Shown: piece by piece, positions 36,308 to 46,479 of the stretch
Layout: each line of letters begins with the position of its first letter
Numbering within the stretch: the first letter of the stretch is position 1
Source: Lunatimonas lonarensis
GTDB taxonomy: Bacteria; Bacteroidota; Bacteroidia; Cytophagales; Cyclobacteriaceae
Direction of reading: 5' to 3'
Assembly (NCBI RefSeq): GCF_000390185.1
Contig: NZ_AQHR01000088.1
Coordinates: 248,001-312,000, forward strand
DNA length: 64,000 bases
Made by a program: the position numbers and the translations under genes
The notes under the pieces: generated by a model
Databases searched by the model: none
What the model saw: only the letters and a program-made list of their open reading frames with translations
Told to the model about the DNA's origin: nothing

Positions 36308-37168
36308 TCAGCCCAGTTCCGGACCACATACGGCAAATACCCTTGTCGGATCCCCTGGATACGGATTACCCTTCAGGAACATGCGAAACAATTCACGCTG
36401 AACCTGAAAGCCACAAGATTCAAGCCAAGAGACCCAAGCCTGCTTTTCTTTAGGCACATCGATGACCAGCCAACCTCCTGTAAATCCATTAAGTGCAAAG
36501 GCCAGCAATGCCTTCGCCTCGGCATCCGTTTGGGCCACGATTGTCCCCAAATGCAAGTAGCGGGTTCCCTGACGTGCGAAAAGGTACCCTTGGGCTCCCT
36601 GTTCTGATTTTATCCGACAAGCCAATCCGGGCATGCTTCGAAAGGCATGTTGTACCACCTGCCCACGATCTGCTCCAAAAACCCTCCTATCCAAAGGGTA
36701 AATCTGGACCATTTCTTCCTCTGTGAGAACACCTACACTGTTTACCAACACGTTGGAAAAAGAAGGGGATTGGGGGTCGTAGGCCACCATTCGCAACAAG
36801 GTATATTCCTCCTCAAACCCAAGTTGACGATACACAGGAAATCCGGCCGGAGTCGCATCCAACTTAATAGACGCTACCCTATTCAGCGATTGGATCACAG
36901 CCTTCATCAGCATTTTACTGATGCCCCGACCTCTGTGGGATCGATTTACAAGCATCATACCAATCCATGCGACCCTGTCTGCATAGTTTATGCCCACCAC
37001 CGTGCCGACCACCTTGTCATCCTCCACCGCTACCAAACAGCTGTCAGGTGCCATGCCAAGAAATAAATTCCAATCCTCCCGGGTTTGGTTCCACCCCTCG
37101 GCATCCTTGAGTGCCATGGCGGCATCCAGGTCATCGGCAGTCATCAGGCGAATGGTGGTGGTTGGCAT
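36308..37168 (-). CDS. GNAT family N-acetyltransferase (two-domain)
   Basis: 286 aa. The N-terminal GNAT domain (about 5-135) holds DNxVVGTVVGINYADRVAWIG-like strands and the acetyl-CoA loop RSHRGRGIS (Q/RxxGxG). The second domain (about 150-285, QVVQHAFRSMPGLACRIKSEQGAQGYLFARQG) corresponds to Acetyltransf_18-type C-terminal domains. Acyl acceptor unknown. Stands alone. Confidence 0.88.
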   Translation of the reverse strand: MPTTTIRLMTADDLDAAMALKDAEGWNQTREDWNLFLGMAPDSCLVAVEDDKVVGTVVGINYADRVAWIGMMLVNRSHRGRGISKMLMKAVIQSLNRVASIKLDATPAGFPVYRQLGFEEEYTLLRMVAYDPQSPSFSNVLVNSVGVLTEEEMVQIYPLDRRVFGADRGQVVQHAFRSMPGLACRIKSEQGAQGYLFARQGTRYLHLGTIVAQTDAEAKALLAFALNGFTGGWLVIDVPKEKQAWVSWLESCGFQVQRELFRMFLKGNPYPGDPTRVFAVCGPELG

Positions 37169-37278
37169 GGGTTCGATGTAAGAGCTAGTCGTGAGTTTGA
37201 TCCGAAACTAGGAAAAGCAACACAATATTCAAAAATTCAGGAGGGATTATATCGTACTGCTCTAGGACCCGAATCTTA

Positions 37279-38451
37279 CTATTCAATATCCCGACTTGTT
37301 GATTCTGCAATATCCAGCCGGTATATACGGAATAAATCTTCCTCAATATCTGGATTTTCCACCCCAATGGCAAACAATTCCCCCTCACGAACACCTATAT
37401 TATTGGCTTGAAAAACCTCGGGGACAAAATCACCCAAAGTGTTACCCTCCAGGTCACCTATCCATACACGTCGCTTATATTTTTCGTCCATGCGCTCCCT
37501 CAATGCAATGCGCTCCTCAACACCCATATTCTCCTGAAATGCGCTTAAATCCGCAGGACTATACCCCGGGAAATACGCTATTAGGAGAAATTCTTTAAAA
37601 CGGACGATACTTTCAATTTTTCCGCCCAATAAAAAAAATCCAATATCGGTTCCTACCTTGGCATTTTCACCACCTTGGAAGTAATGATAGTCCTTTAGCG
37701 AGGGTTTAAACTGAGAAATCAGCTCATGCGGTGGATCAACATCATATAAATAAATCACAGGTTCAATCCCGAAGGCAACATAAATGAATCCGTCTGAAAT
37801 ACAGAAAGCAGGCAACCATGATCCAAAGGGAAAGTAATTGCCGTTTTTAAACAAGCTCCCATTTGGGAAGTTGGCAAAAGCCTCCTTTTTTCCAGTTGAT
37901 GGATCAAGCCACTTAAGTAAGTGCATTGCTGCGTAGCTTGCAGGCCCCTCGTTTTCTCTAGTCCGTGACCCTTGGTCGAAATACAACAAGCGGTCGCCAT
38001 GTTTGGCAAAACTTTTACCAAAAACCCGTTGGGCAAAAACGTGGGGCTCCATATTGTTTTCTTTTGTTGAACTCACGAGCTTTCCTGATAATTAATAGGT
38101 ATTAAAACCTACGAACCCATACGCTAAGAAATGATGGTTGTCCACGAAGGTCAACGGTGCCATCAGTACCCCATATCTGTCTGGCACATCTCCAAACTTG
38201 GAATAGGAATGCAATGTATTACCCTCAAAATCTACTACATAAATTTCTTCCCCCAAATCCCTTTGATCCATAAAGAGGATACGACGTGCTCTGGGATGTA
38301 TGTCGTTAACGACTGGTTTGCCAATAAAGGGAATTTCTATGCTATCAACGGCGACCAAAATCAAATCTGAAGATAATTCTGTCTCAACCTCCCGGTCGCT
38401 AGGCTTGGTGCACGCTACTGTCAGAAAAATAGATAACCATATGAATTTCAT
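37279..38451 (-). pseudogene. Six-bladed beta-propeller lipoprotein interrupted by one in-frame stop
   Basis: Two open stretches lie in the same frame: 38451-38092 (119 aa, lipoprotein signal WLSIFLTVACTKP) and 38091-37279. They are separated only by a TAA at 38094-38092 (context FVGFNTY, stop, LSGKLVSSTKENN). Joined, they give about 390 aa, the usual size of 6-bladed beta-propeller (BF3164/DUF4221-like) lipoproteins of this phylum, with propeller strands such as ISDGFIYVAFGIEPVIYLYDVD and KRRVWIGDLEGNTLGDF. The downstream part could only restart at GTG 38076 without an export signal. It is probably a recently inactivated gene, though a sequencing error cannot be excluded. Confidence 0.7.
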
Positions 38452-38486
38452 ACCCTAATATACACCTAATTTTTTAATTAAAAAGG

Positions 38487-38530
38487 AAATAAAACAAAAA
38501 ACCTCCCCCAAACAAATGCCTGGAGGAGGA
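38487..38530 (-). terminator. Intrinsic terminator of dnaN
   Basis: On the minus strand CCTCCTCCA pairs with TGGGGGAGG (one mismatch) around an 11-base loop (38529-38502), followed by TTTTTTGTTTTATTT. It lies 40 bases past the dnaN stop. Confidence 0.75.
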
Positions 38531-38568
38531 AAAAAGGGTTGTAGACGTTCTGCCGGATAAAGAAAATC

Positions 38569-39693
38569 TTACACGTAGTTGCTGAGCATCACCGGCATCA
38601 CCAACATAAGGATATCTTCATTGTCTTTCATATCCGATGGGGTAATAAGTCCCGCCCGGTTTGGTGCGCTAAACTTCAAGGTGATCTCCCTGGAGTTGAT
38701 GTTGTTAAGCATCTCGACCAAAAACTTGGCATTGAAGCCGATCTCAATATCTTCCCCATCATGCACACAGCTTAGTCGCTCGTTGGCCTCGTTTGAAAAA
38801 TCCAGATCTTCCGCCGAAATCTGCAGTTCACTTCCGGTCAACTTAAGCCTAACCTGATGGGTCGTCTTGTTGGCATAGATGGCAATCCGACGAAGCGAAC
38901 CCAGAAAATCCAACCGATCAATGGTCATATTGTTGTTGTTGTCCAAAGGGATGACGTTTTCGTAATCGGGAAAGCGCTCGTCGATGAGCCTACAGATCAT
39001 CTTGATGCTGTTGAATTTGAAATACGCGTTGGAGGCATTAAACTCCACACTCACGGGTACGTTGTCGGAGGGCAAGGTTGCCTTTAACAGGTTAAGTGCC
39101 TTTCTCGGTATAATGATACTTGCAGGGTCACTTGACACGATATCTACCCGCCGGTAGCGGATCAATCGATGGCCGTCTGTTGCCACAAAGGTGGTATTTG
39201 TGTCACTTAGGTTGACGTACACCCCCGTCATCGCCGGCCTAAGTTCGTCGCCACTGGTTGCAAAAATGGTATTGTTTATTGCACTGCTCAGGACTTCCGT
39301 AGACATATCGACGGAAGTGGCGTTGTTTACCACCGGTATTTTCGGAAAGTCGGTGGCATTTTCGCCTGCCAACTTATACCGGCCATTGTCCGAACTGATC
39401 TCTATGCTATAGGTTTCCTTGTCTATGCTGAAAGTAACGGGTTGTTCCGGAAGGTTCTTGAGGGTTTCGATCAGAATCTTTGCAGGCACTGCAATGTTTC
39501 CATCCTCTTTTGCCTCCACATCTATCTCCGTAATCATGGAGGTCTGCAGGTCAGAAGCCGTAACGGTAAGCTTGCTGTCCTTTATCTCAAAAAGAAAATT
39601 CTCAAGTATAGGCACTACCGGGTTCGTAGTGACCACACCGTTAATGGACGAAAGATGCTTTAAAAGCGAAGAAGAAGAAACAATGAATTTCAT
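38569..39693 (-). CDS. dnaN: DNA polymerase III beta subunit (sliding clamp)
   Basis: 374 aa, standard length. Three repeated clamp domains. Family sequences include MKFIVSSSSLLKHLSSINGVV, NLPEQPVTFSIDKETYSIEISSDNGRYKL, FVATDGHRLIRYRR, MICRLIDERFPDYENVIP and the C-terminal MLVMPVMLSNYV (ends in the expected M-P-x-x pattern). Forms the ring that tethers polymerase III; it is loaded by the DnaX complex encoded nearby. Monocistronic with its own terminator. Confidence 0.97.
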   Translation of the reverse strand: MKFIVSSSSLLKHLSSINGVVTTNPVVPILENFLFEIKDSKLTVTASDLQTSMITEIDVEAKEDGNIAVPAKILIETLKNLPEQPVTFSIDKETYSIEISSDNGRYKLAGENATDFPKIPVVNNATSVDMSTEVLSSAINNTIFATSGDELRPAMTGVYVNLSDTNTTFVATDGHRLIRYRRVDIVSSDPASIIIPRKALNLLKATLPSDNVPVSVEFNASNAYFKFNSIKMICRLIDERFPDYENVIPLDNNNNMTIDRLDFLGSLRRIAIYANKTTHQVRLKLTGSELQISAEDLDFSNEANERLSCVHDGEDIEIGFNAKFLVEMLNNINSREITLKFSAPNRAGLITPSDMKDNEDILMLVMPVMLSNYV

Positions 39694-39922
39694 TTGATCT
39701 TGATTTATATTTATGGCCTTATTCGACCGTTTGTACTGGGCTACTCGCTGAATTTAGGCTGCCAAAATAAAGGAATCGCTGCAAATTATCCATCGCTATC
39801 CCTGCATTTTTTTTACCTCCTTTTATAACAGGGTAAAAATAGAAATAAAATCACAAATGCCCTTGTGTATGGGGGTATTCCTGTGAAAGTTTTTGAAAAA
39901 ACAGGAAATGCCGTACATGTCG

Positions 39923-41605
39923 TTAGGCGGATTCATACCTGCTCCTCCTCAGCAATTGCCTGACAAACCCGACGATCAGGATAAGAGCTACCGGTACGAG
40001 CAAATTAAGCAGTTGCCAAAAGGTTTGTTGACTTTTAACCTTGGCCCTGTTTAAGGGCCTAATCTGAAACTGCTTGGTACGGGAAGCGATTATCCCCTCA
40101 GGGTCGGACAAGTAATGCAGTGCATGCTGCAAAAATGCTTTATTTGCCAAGGAAGACTCTCCGATAGGATCCTCCCCTAGAGCAAGAGGATCACCGGAAA
40201 CAGGATTCAGCATGCTTTTTACAAAACCGCCGTCACCTACCACCAGTACCTTGCCGGTATTGCCGGAATCCCGAAAGGCGGATTCATCAACTCCCTCGGG
40301 AAGAAAGCGATTCTTGAAATAGGACGTAAAGGAACCCTCCAGCAAATAGACCAATGGCAACCGCGAGAGTCCAAAGGACTCCACATCCGGCTCACGGGTC
40401 ATGTCTTCAAATGCCACCCTTACCGGAGCCTGAAGTTTACGGCTATAGTCAGAGGAAAACACCAGGGGTATTTTCCGTACCCCATCCGCTTTTACGGTAT
40501 CTAGGCTACTGACAAACCTAAATTGTACCTGATCCAACCCCTTGGTGATGGGGTGGTTGGCCATTCGACCGGCCATTACGTAAAATGGCCAGGGCAGAGG
40601 TACTATCTGGGCCTGATCACCAAATTCTCCGGCCACTACGGGATGGTAACCAAAATTGAGATCCTGCACCAAATCCCGGTTAATTCGAATGCCATACCGA
40701 AATAGCAAATCATCCAACCCAGTGTCAAAGGGCATAGCTACGGTTCCATCCCCTCCTGCATACTCCAGATCAACCGCCATTTGGTCTATAAAAAAGAGGA
40801 GGTTTCCACCATACATCAAGTATTGGTCTAGGAGAAATTTCTCCCGTTCGTCAAAGGGCTTCCTAGGGCCTGCTACGATCAAAGCCTCAAAGTCCAGCAA
40901 GTCTTCCACCTTACCGGCCTGCTCCAAGGGTACCTTATATACTTCAAAATCATCGTTCAGCGCCTCCACTAACCCGTACCCATCGTCGAGATCCATCTCG
41001 CCATGCCCCATAATCAAACCAACTGATCGCTGGTATTTGGCCACCAACCGTTTTATCGCCTGGCCCATTTCAAACTCCAGATTTTCAATGGAGTGATTTA
41101 GTATCTCTTCCGGAGACATGCCACGCTCCCCTTTCAGCAACAGGGCACCCACCTCGTATTCTTCATTTCGCACTACCACTCCCGGAAATATCAGCCGGGA
41201 AGTCTGCCCACCTTGCTGGGAGGCAAAAAGATTGGTAGGTGTGATACCATATTCGGCCAGTGTCAAGATATACTCCTGTTGTATATCAGCGGGTAAGTCT
41301 AGCGGATTCTGATAATAGAAACGGATAGGTACGTTACTGAACGCATCGAAGATGCGGAGGGCCTCTTCAATCGACTTCTGAAATCTCCGCATGCCACCGG
41401 GCAGGTCACCTGTCAGCAAAATCTCCACCTCCAACGCTTCGTCCAAATTGGCCAGAATGTCACGCGTGGCGCTGCTCACAGAAAAACGCCTCTCCTCCGT
41501 CAAATCCCACCGAAAGGACACCGTTTGGTTCAGGGCATAAACAAAAAGCCAAGTAGAGGCTATCATCAAGCCCGATCGGGCAAAAATCGGTATCTTCCGG
41601 ATCAT
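39923..41605 (-). CDS. gldG: Gliding motility-associated ABC transporter protein GldG
   Basis: 560 aa. One TM helix near each end (about 12-28 and 530-550) around a large soluble ABC-type uncharacterised domain (DUF4350-like): TEERRFSVSSATRDILANLDEALEVEILLTGDLPGGMRRFQ, VGLIMGHGEMDLDDGYGLVEALNDDFEVYKV, ALIVAGPRKPFDEREKFLLDQYLMYGGNLLFFID. Works with GldA and GldF as an ABC complex needed for gliding in several Bacteroidota. The ATG overlaps the gldF stop by four bases. Confidence 0.94.
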   Translation of the reverse strand: MIRKIPIFARSGLMIASTWLFVYALNQTVSFRWDLTEERRFSVSSATRDILANLDEALEVEILLTGDLPGGMRRFQKSIEEALRIFDAFSNVPIRFYYQNPLDLPADIQQEYILTLAEYGITPTNLFASQQGGQTSRLIFPGVVVRNEEYEVGALLLKGERGMSPEEILNHSIENLEFEMGQAIKRLVAKYQRSVGLIMGHGEMDLDDGYGLVEALNDDFEVYKVPLEQAGKVEDLLDFEALIVAGPRKPFDEREKFLLDQYLMYGGNLLFFIDQMAVDLEYAGGDGTVAMPFDTGLDDLLFRYGIRINRDLVQDLNFGYHPVVAGEFGDQAQIVPLPWPFYVMAGRMANHPITKGLDQVQFRFVSSLDTVKADGVRKIPLVFSSDYSRKLQAPVRVAFEDMTREPDVESFGLSRLPLVYLLEGSFTSYFKNRFLPEGVDESAFRDSGNTGKVLVVGDGGFVKSMLNPVSGDPLALGEDPIGESSLANKAFLQHALHYLSDPEGIIASRTKQFQIRPLNRAKVKSQQTFWQLLNLLVPVALILIVGFVRQLLRRSRYESA

Positions 41606-42321
41606 CTTTTCTCGACCACCCCCCAGGTCAGTGCCAAAAACGTGACAATTAGCCCAACAAAGTAATATAGATTATTGGAAACCACGACACCCCTGCTCAT
41701 GCGCTCGTAATGATATGCAATGGATACCTCCTCCCAAAAAAGCTCCCAAGAACCTCCCCCAAAGGTAGCCAACGAGGAAAATCCCACATAGAGCAGAAAA
41801 CTTACGAACACACCAACGACAAAGGCTACAATTTGGTTGTCGGTCAGGGAGGAACTGAACACGCCCACGGCTGCAAAGGAAGCACTTACCATCAGTAGGC
41901 CCAAATAGGAACCGAAAAATGCTGCTGAATCGATATTACCTGGCGGCTCGCCCAATTGGTACACACTATAGTAGTAAAGCAAGGTGGGGAGCAAAGCCAA
42001 TACAACCAATACCAACGCAGCCAAGTACTTGGCCAGTACAATCTGAAACCCGCTAATTGGAGAAGTTACCAAGAGTTCCCAGGTGCCGGTCTTCTTTTCC
42101 TCCGCTATCAGTCTCATCGTGATGGCCGGAATGAGAAAAACCATCACCATGGGGGTGTAGGCGAACAACGACTCCAATTCGGCATAGCCGTATTCCAGCA
42201 CACTGGTTCCGGGAAATACCCAAACGATCAATCCAAGGGATACCAAAAAAACGATCAACACGATGTATCCGCTCAAATTGTTAAAAAAGGTGTTTACTTC
42301 TTTCCAAATAAGGCTTTGCAT
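41602..42321 (-). CDS. gldF: Gliding motility-associated ABC transporter permease GldF
   Basis: 239 aa with six membrane helices. Conserved start SLIWKEVNTFFNNLSGYIVL and AITMRLIAEEKKTGTWELLVTSPISGFQIVLAKYLAAL are typical of ABC2-type permeases of the GldF/NosY class. Overlaps gldG by ATGA and follows gldA by 113 bases. Confidence 0.94.
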   Translation of the reverse strand: MQSLIWKEVNTFFNNLSGYIVLIVFLVSLGLIVWVFPGTSVLEYGYAELESLFAYTPMVMVFLIPAITMRLIAEEKKTGTWELLVTSPISGFQIVLAKYLAALVLVVLALLPTLLYYYSVYQLGEPPGNIDSAAFFGSYLGLLMVSASFAAVGVFSSSLTDNQIVAFVVGVFVSFLLYVGFSSLATFGGGSWELFWEEVSIAYHYERMSRGVVVSNNLYYFVGLIVTFLALTWGVVEKR

Positions 42322-42434
42322 CTACTTTTCTATATCTAGTTTCTTGGATACCTACGTGTATTGGTCTACTGTTTTTCAACTTGCTTCATTCCGTCCAAGA
42401 GCTTCGTCGTACCAACCTTCCGTCTCTAGGGTTC

Positions 42435-43349
42435 TTACCGGCTTTGGGTAAGTTGGTGGAAAATAGCCTCCAGGTTTTTGGACTGATGTTTCATTTCCAC
42501 AAGGGATAAATTCTTCTCGGCCAGCAGTGTCATCACCTGTTTCCGTAGCACCGGAATAGGCTCGGATGACAATAGAAGAAATCGATTGGGCGCCAATTCG
42601 CGGATGGTTCGGACGGGAAACCGCTCAAACCAACCCAGCTCCAAAGGCTCTTCCGTTTCCAATATTAGCCCATCAGATTGCCCGGAAACCGTCAGGTTTT
42701 GTAGCAGGTCTTGGGCTACTACCTTACCTCGGTGGATGATGACCACTTTTTCACAGATCGCCTCCACTTCCTGCATGATATGGGTACTGATTATCAGCGT
42801 TTTTTGTTCACTGATCTCTCGGATTAGCCCTCTGATCTCTACCAGTTGATTGGGATCCAAACCAGTCGTCGGTTCATCTAAAATGATGATTTCGGGATCA
42901 TGAATCAATGCCTTTGCCAGCCCTACGCGCTGCCTGTACCCCTTGGACAACTGACCAATACGCTTCGATTTCTCGGGCATCAATCCGCAGCGTTCCATGA
43001 CGTGACGGATTCGCACTTCGATTTTTTTTTTATCAATTGCATATAGGCTACCGACAAAATGCAGAAACTCCGAAATATACATATCCGGATACAGCGGGTT
43101 ATGTTCAGGAAGGTAGCCAAGCATACGGCTGACTACCTTGGGGTGCTTGCCAACGGAAACTCCCTTTATCAATACGTCTCCGGAGTCAGCGGCTAGATAG
43201 CCGGTAGCAATCTTCATGGTGGTAGATTTCCCCGCACCGTTAGGCCCCAAAAAACCTAGAATTTGGCCTGGTTTGGCCTGAAAGGTCACCTCATCCAATG
43301 CTTTTTGGGCTCCGTACGACTTGGATAGCTGATTGACTTCTATTGACAT
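42435..43349 (-). CDS. gldA: Gliding motility-associated ABC transporter ATP-binding protein GldA
   Basis: 304 aa. Walker A FLGPNGAGKSTTMKIATGYL, Q-loop MLGYLPEHNPLYPDM, signature LSKGYRQRVGLAKALIHDP, Walker B IIILDEPTTGLDPNQ, H-loop ISTHIMQE. The C-terminal about 80 residues (LILETEEPLELGWFERFPVRTIRELAPNRFLLLSSEPIPVLRKQVM) is the GldA-type extension. Drives the GldFG membrane complex. A 12-bp palindrome lies about 30 bases upstream of its start. Confidence 0.95.
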   Translation of the reverse strand: MSIEVNQLSKSYGAQKALDEVTFQAKPGQILGFLGPNGAGKSTTMKIATGYLAADSGDVLIKGVSVGKHPKVVSRMLGYLPEHNPLYPDMYISEFLHFVGSLYAIDKKKIEVRIRHVMERCGLMPEKSKRIGQLSKGYRQRVGLAKALIHDPEIIILDEPTTGLDPNQLVEIRGLIREISEQKTLIISTHIMQEVEAICEKVVIIHRGKVVAQDLLQNLTVSGQSDGLILETEEPLELGWFERFPVRTIRELAPNRFLLLSSEPIPVLRKQVMTLLAEKNLSLVEMKHQSKNLEAIFHQLTQSR

Positions 43350-43423
43350 CTGTTGGGTTACGGACTAAGACGCTAAAATTAATGATATCATTTTAAAAAA
43401 CAGGGAAAAATGCTGGTGTAAAA

Positions 43424-43469
43424 AAGAAAAAGACCCTGCCGACAACCAGGTCGGGCAAGGTCTTTTTCA
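43424..43469 (-). terminator. Intrinsic terminator of pgk
   Basis: On the minus strand AAAAAGACC-TTGCCC-GAC pairs with GTC-GGCA-GGGTCTTTTT around a short loop and is followed by TTTTTCTTTTTT. It lies about 19 bases past the pgk stop, before gldA. Confidence 0.8.
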
Positions 43470-43487
43470 TCCAATTTATCGGGAAAA

Positions 43488-44687
43488 TCAGGGCTCCAGT
43501 GCCTTAACACCCGGCAATTCCCTGCCTTCCATTAGCTCCAACAAGGCACCTCCGCCGGTAGACACGTAAGAAACCTTGTCGCCATACCCGAATATATTCA
43601 CCGCGGCCGCGGAGTCTCCTCCACCTATTAACGAAAAAGCCCCGTTTTGTGTTGATTCCGCGATGGCTTCGGCAACCGCTTTGGTTCCTGCCTGAAAACT
43701 GCTCATTTCGAATACCCCCATAGGGCCATTCCAAAGAATAGTCTTGGAATTGCGAATGATCTCGGCGAAAGAAGCAGCAGTTTCCGGTCCAATGTCCAAT
43801 CCCATCCACCCGTCGGGGATCTGTCCGCGTTGGGCCAAACCCTGCTCTGCATCGTTGGCAAAGGCTTTCGAAATCACCGTATCCGAAGGCAGCACTAAAT
43901 TAACCCCTCTTGATTTGGCTTTCTCCAACAACTCAAGTGCCAAGTCCATCTTGTCCGCTTCCAAAAGCGAGTCACCAATTGTACCTCCCAATGCTCTCGC
44001 AAAGGTATAGGACATTCCTCCTCCAATAATCAGGTTATCCACCTTCTCCAGCAGCCGTTCAATAATCAATATTTTGTCCGATATCTTGGCACCGCCCATA
44101 ATGGCTGTGAAAGGCCGCTCCGCGCTGCTCATTACCTTGTCGGCATTTTCTAGCTCAGCTTGCATAAGATACCCTGCTGCCTTGTCGTTAAAAAAACGGG
44201 CAATTACCGCTGTGGAAGCATGTGCTCTGTGGGCTGTACCAAACGCATCGTTTACATAGATATCCCCCAACTTGGAAAGCTTCTCTGCAAAAGCCTCGTC
44301 ACCCTTTTCTTCTTCTTTGTAAAAGCGTAGGTTTTCCAACAGCAAAACCTCTCCGGGATTCAATGCAGTAGCCAAATTGCTTACCTCGGTGCCAATACAA
44401 TCTGAAGCAACTTTTACGCTCACTCCAAGTGCCTTATTCAAATCAAGCACAATGTGTTTTAGCGAATACTTATCCTCAGGCCCACCCTTTGGTCTTCCCA
44501 GGTGGGACATCAAAATAGCGGAACCTCCGTCATTCAAAATCTTCTTTATCGTAGGCACGGCGGCCACGATACGGGTATCGTCCGTCACATTAAAATTGCC
44601 ATCCAAAGGAACATTGAAATCAACGCGGATGAGCGCCTTTTTCCCTTTGAAATCCACATTATCTACAGTCTTGATTCGTTTATTCAT
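43488..44687 (-). CDS. pgk: Phosphoglycerate kinase
   Basis: 399 aa, normal length. Signature [69 protein letters not shown], and C-terminal [31 protein letters not shown]. Transfers the phosphate of 1,3-bisphosphoglycerate to ADP in glycolysis. Single gene between its own -7 box and terminator. Confidence 0.98.
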   Translation of the reverse strand: MNKRIKTVDNVDFKGKKALIRVDFNVPLDGNFNVTDDTRIVAAVPTIKKILNDGGSAILMSHLGRPKGGPEDKYSLKHIVLDLNKALGVSVKVASDCIGTEVSNLATALNPGEVLLLENLRFYKEEEKGDEAFAEKLSKLGDIYVNDAFGTAHRAHASTAVIARFFNDKAAGYLMQAELENADKVMSSAERPFTAIMGGAKISDKILIIERLLEKVDNLIIGGGMSYTFARALGGTIGDSLLEADKMDLALELLEKAKSRGVNLVLPSDTVISKAFANDAEQGLAQRGQIPDGWMGLDIGPETAASFAEIIRNSKTILWNGPMGVFEMSSFQAGTKAVAEAIAESTQNGAFSLIGGGDSAAAVNIFGYGDKVSYVSTGGGALLELMEGRELPGVKALEP

Positions 44688-44708
44688 AGGTAAAATCGAT
44701 TAGTTGCT

Positions 44709-44716
44709 CAAAAATA
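44709..44716 (-). promoter_or_regulatory. -7 element for pgk
   Basis: Minus-strand TATTTTTG is an exact TAnnTTTG match 22 bases before the pgk ATG. The corresponding -33 position falls in the end of the Sua5 gene and lacks a clear TTG. Confidence 0.4.
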
Positions 44717-44722
44717 AACAAA

Positions 44723-45685
44723 TTACTTGGCAGCTGCCCGCCTAAGTCGGTCATTTATGGCTTTGCCTAGGTTTTTTTCCGGCAGCTCCTGCGCCAAAAT
44801 TACGGAAACCCCGGCCTTATCCAAGAACCTCATCCCGGAAAAAAGATGGCGGGCAGCCTCTCCGAAATCACCCGAAGGACTGAGTATCACCTTTCTTTCC
44901 GGCGGTAAGTTTGGGTAATCTTTCGAAAAGGATAAAACGGCATAGTCCACACCCAACTGCTCATGGGCGGCAACCAACTCATCCAAATCTCCCAAGAGGA
45001 CAGATGTTCCCGGAGCATAGTGGCTTTTGAGCATACCCGGAGATTTAGGGTTACTGCTGGACTGAGGCAGAATCAGTACTGGTCCGACCACCTGCTCAAT
45101 CGCCGACACCGGAATCCCCCCCAATCGATATACGATCAACTGACCGTGCTCCAAACCCACAATGGTGCTTTCCAAACCCACTTCACAGTTGCCTCCATCC
45201 AATATGTAATCGATCTTGCTGCCTAATTGATCCTCCACGTGTGATGCCTGTGTCGGGCTGATGTATCCAAAGGGATTGGCACTGGGGGCTGCCAACGGGA
45301 AATCAAGCGCTTGGAGTAAGGCACTGGTAACCGGATGGGCAGGTACACGAACGGCCACTGTTTCCAATCCGCTCGTTACCAAATCGGGTATGATCGCCCG
45401 CTTGGGCAAAAGTAGCGTCAATGGCCCCGGCCAGAATACGTCGGCAAGCTTCTTAAGTTCATCCGGTATTTCGGCAGCATACGTCAATACTTGGCTGATA
45501 TCAGCTACGTGCACGATCAAAGGATCAAAGCTAGGCCGGTTCTTTGTCTGAAAAATTTTAGTTACGGCCAGCGGATCCAGTGCATTTCCTGCCAGTCCAT
45601 ATACCGTTTCAGTAGGAACAGCAACCAGGTTGCCAGCCTGAAGTATCTCCGCCGCTCGTCGAATATCGCTTCCCAGTTCCGCCAT
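44723..45685 (-). CDS. L-threonylcarbamoyladenylate synthase (Sua5/YciO/YrdC family)
   Basis: 320 aa from the ATG at 45685, whose first base is the last base of the preceding TAA (TAATG); a start 27 bases earlier is possible. YrdC domain about 5-195: AVPTETVYGLAGNALDPLAVTKIFQTKNRPSFDPLIVHV, FWPGPLTLLL, RVPAHPVTSALLQALDFPLAAPSANPFG. Then a Sua5 domain (about 230-320, SPGMLKSHYAPGTSVLLGD). It makes threonylcarbamoyl-AMP for t6A37 of ANN-reading tRNAs. Confidence 0.95.
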   Translation of the reverse strand: MAELGSDIRRAAEILQAGNLVAVPTETVYGLAGNALDPLAVTKIFQTKNRPSFDPLIVHVADISQVLTYAAEIPDELKKLADVFWPGPLTLLLPKRAIIPDLVTSGLETVAVRVPAHPVTSALLQALDFPLAAPSANPFGYISPTQASHVEDQLGSKIDYILDGGNCEVGLESTIVGLEHGQLIVYRLGGIPVSAIEQVVGPVLILPQSSSNPKSPGMLKSHYAPGTSVLLGDLDELVAAHEQLGVDYAVLSFSKDYPNLPPERKVILSPSGDFGEAARHLFSGMRFLDKAGVSVILAQELPEKNLGKAINDRLRRAAAK

Positions 45686-46398
45686 TAGTCCACGCAAAAT
45701 TCGTCTATCCATTCCTTTGCCTGGGTATAACCCAAACTTAGAGCTACCTTGAGGTCAGCACAGCCTCCTTCTTTCTCACCAAGGGCACTCATCTGCGTTA
45801 CGCCTTTTAAATAAAAAGCAGCCGCATTTCGCTTATCCAGATTGATCGCTTCGGTAAGGGAAGAAATCGCACCGAGCGGATCGTTATTGCCCAGCTGTGC
45901 CTTTGCTTTATTAAAATACACAATGGACTGGTTGGGATTTACCGAAAGTGCCATGTCAAAATCAAAAAGTGCATCCTCGTACGCCTCCATTCCCAAAAGC
46001 GCAAGGCCTCGATTATAATATATATCGGTCTGACTGGGATCGAGACCATTGGCGGTATTGTAATCCAGCAAGGCACTTCGGAATTCCCTTTTTTCCAATT
46101 GCGCATTACCTCGATTGAAAAAGGGTTTATAGGACGTACTATCTATCGCAATGGCCCGGTTAAACGCTCCTATCGCTTGATCCCATTCTTTCTTTTCAAA
46201 ATAGGCGACACCCAGCGCGTTCCACGCCCGCGCGAAAGATTCATCCGATTCCACTGCTCTTCCAAATAAGCTTACTGCTTTCTCCAGGTTTCCAGCCTCC
46301 ATTGCTTCCACTCCGGCTTCAAAAAGCTTATCGGGTGACGGACTGCAAGACAAGGCCCATAGAAGGGGGATGGCGAACAGCCAGATTCGCGTGTACAT
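45685..46398 (-). CDS. TPR-repeat lipoprotein
   Basis: 237 aa from ATG 46398; a longer in-frame start at 46479 lies against the Nudix stop and lacks the signal at its front. Lipoprotein signal MYTRIWLFAIPLLWALSC. Five TPR units follow (LFEAGVEAMEAGNLEKAVSLFGRAVESD, ARAWNALGVAYFEKKEWDQAIGAFNRAIAID, and so on), ending with a short Cys-containing tail. Probably a periplasmic outer-membrane-anchored scaffold. Coupled to the downstream Sua5 gene by TAATG. Confidence 0.85.
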   Translation of the reverse strand: MYTRIWLFAIPLLWALSCSPSPDKLFEAGVEAMEAGNLEKAVSLFGRAVESDESFARAWNALGVAYFEKKEWDQAIGAFNRAIAIDSTSYKPFFNRGNAQLEKREFRSALLDYNTANGLDPSQTDIYYNRGLALLGMEAYEDALFDFDMALSVNPNQSIVYFNKAKAQLGNNDPLGAISSLTEAINLDKRNAAAFYLKGVTQMSALGEKEGGCADLKVALSLGYTQAKEWIDEFCVD

Positions 46399-46479
46399 AG
46401 TTTTTTTTGGCAAAGATAAGGAATCCCTCCGTGTATGCCACCGGAGATTGCAGAGATTGATAAGTATAAGGGGTACCAT

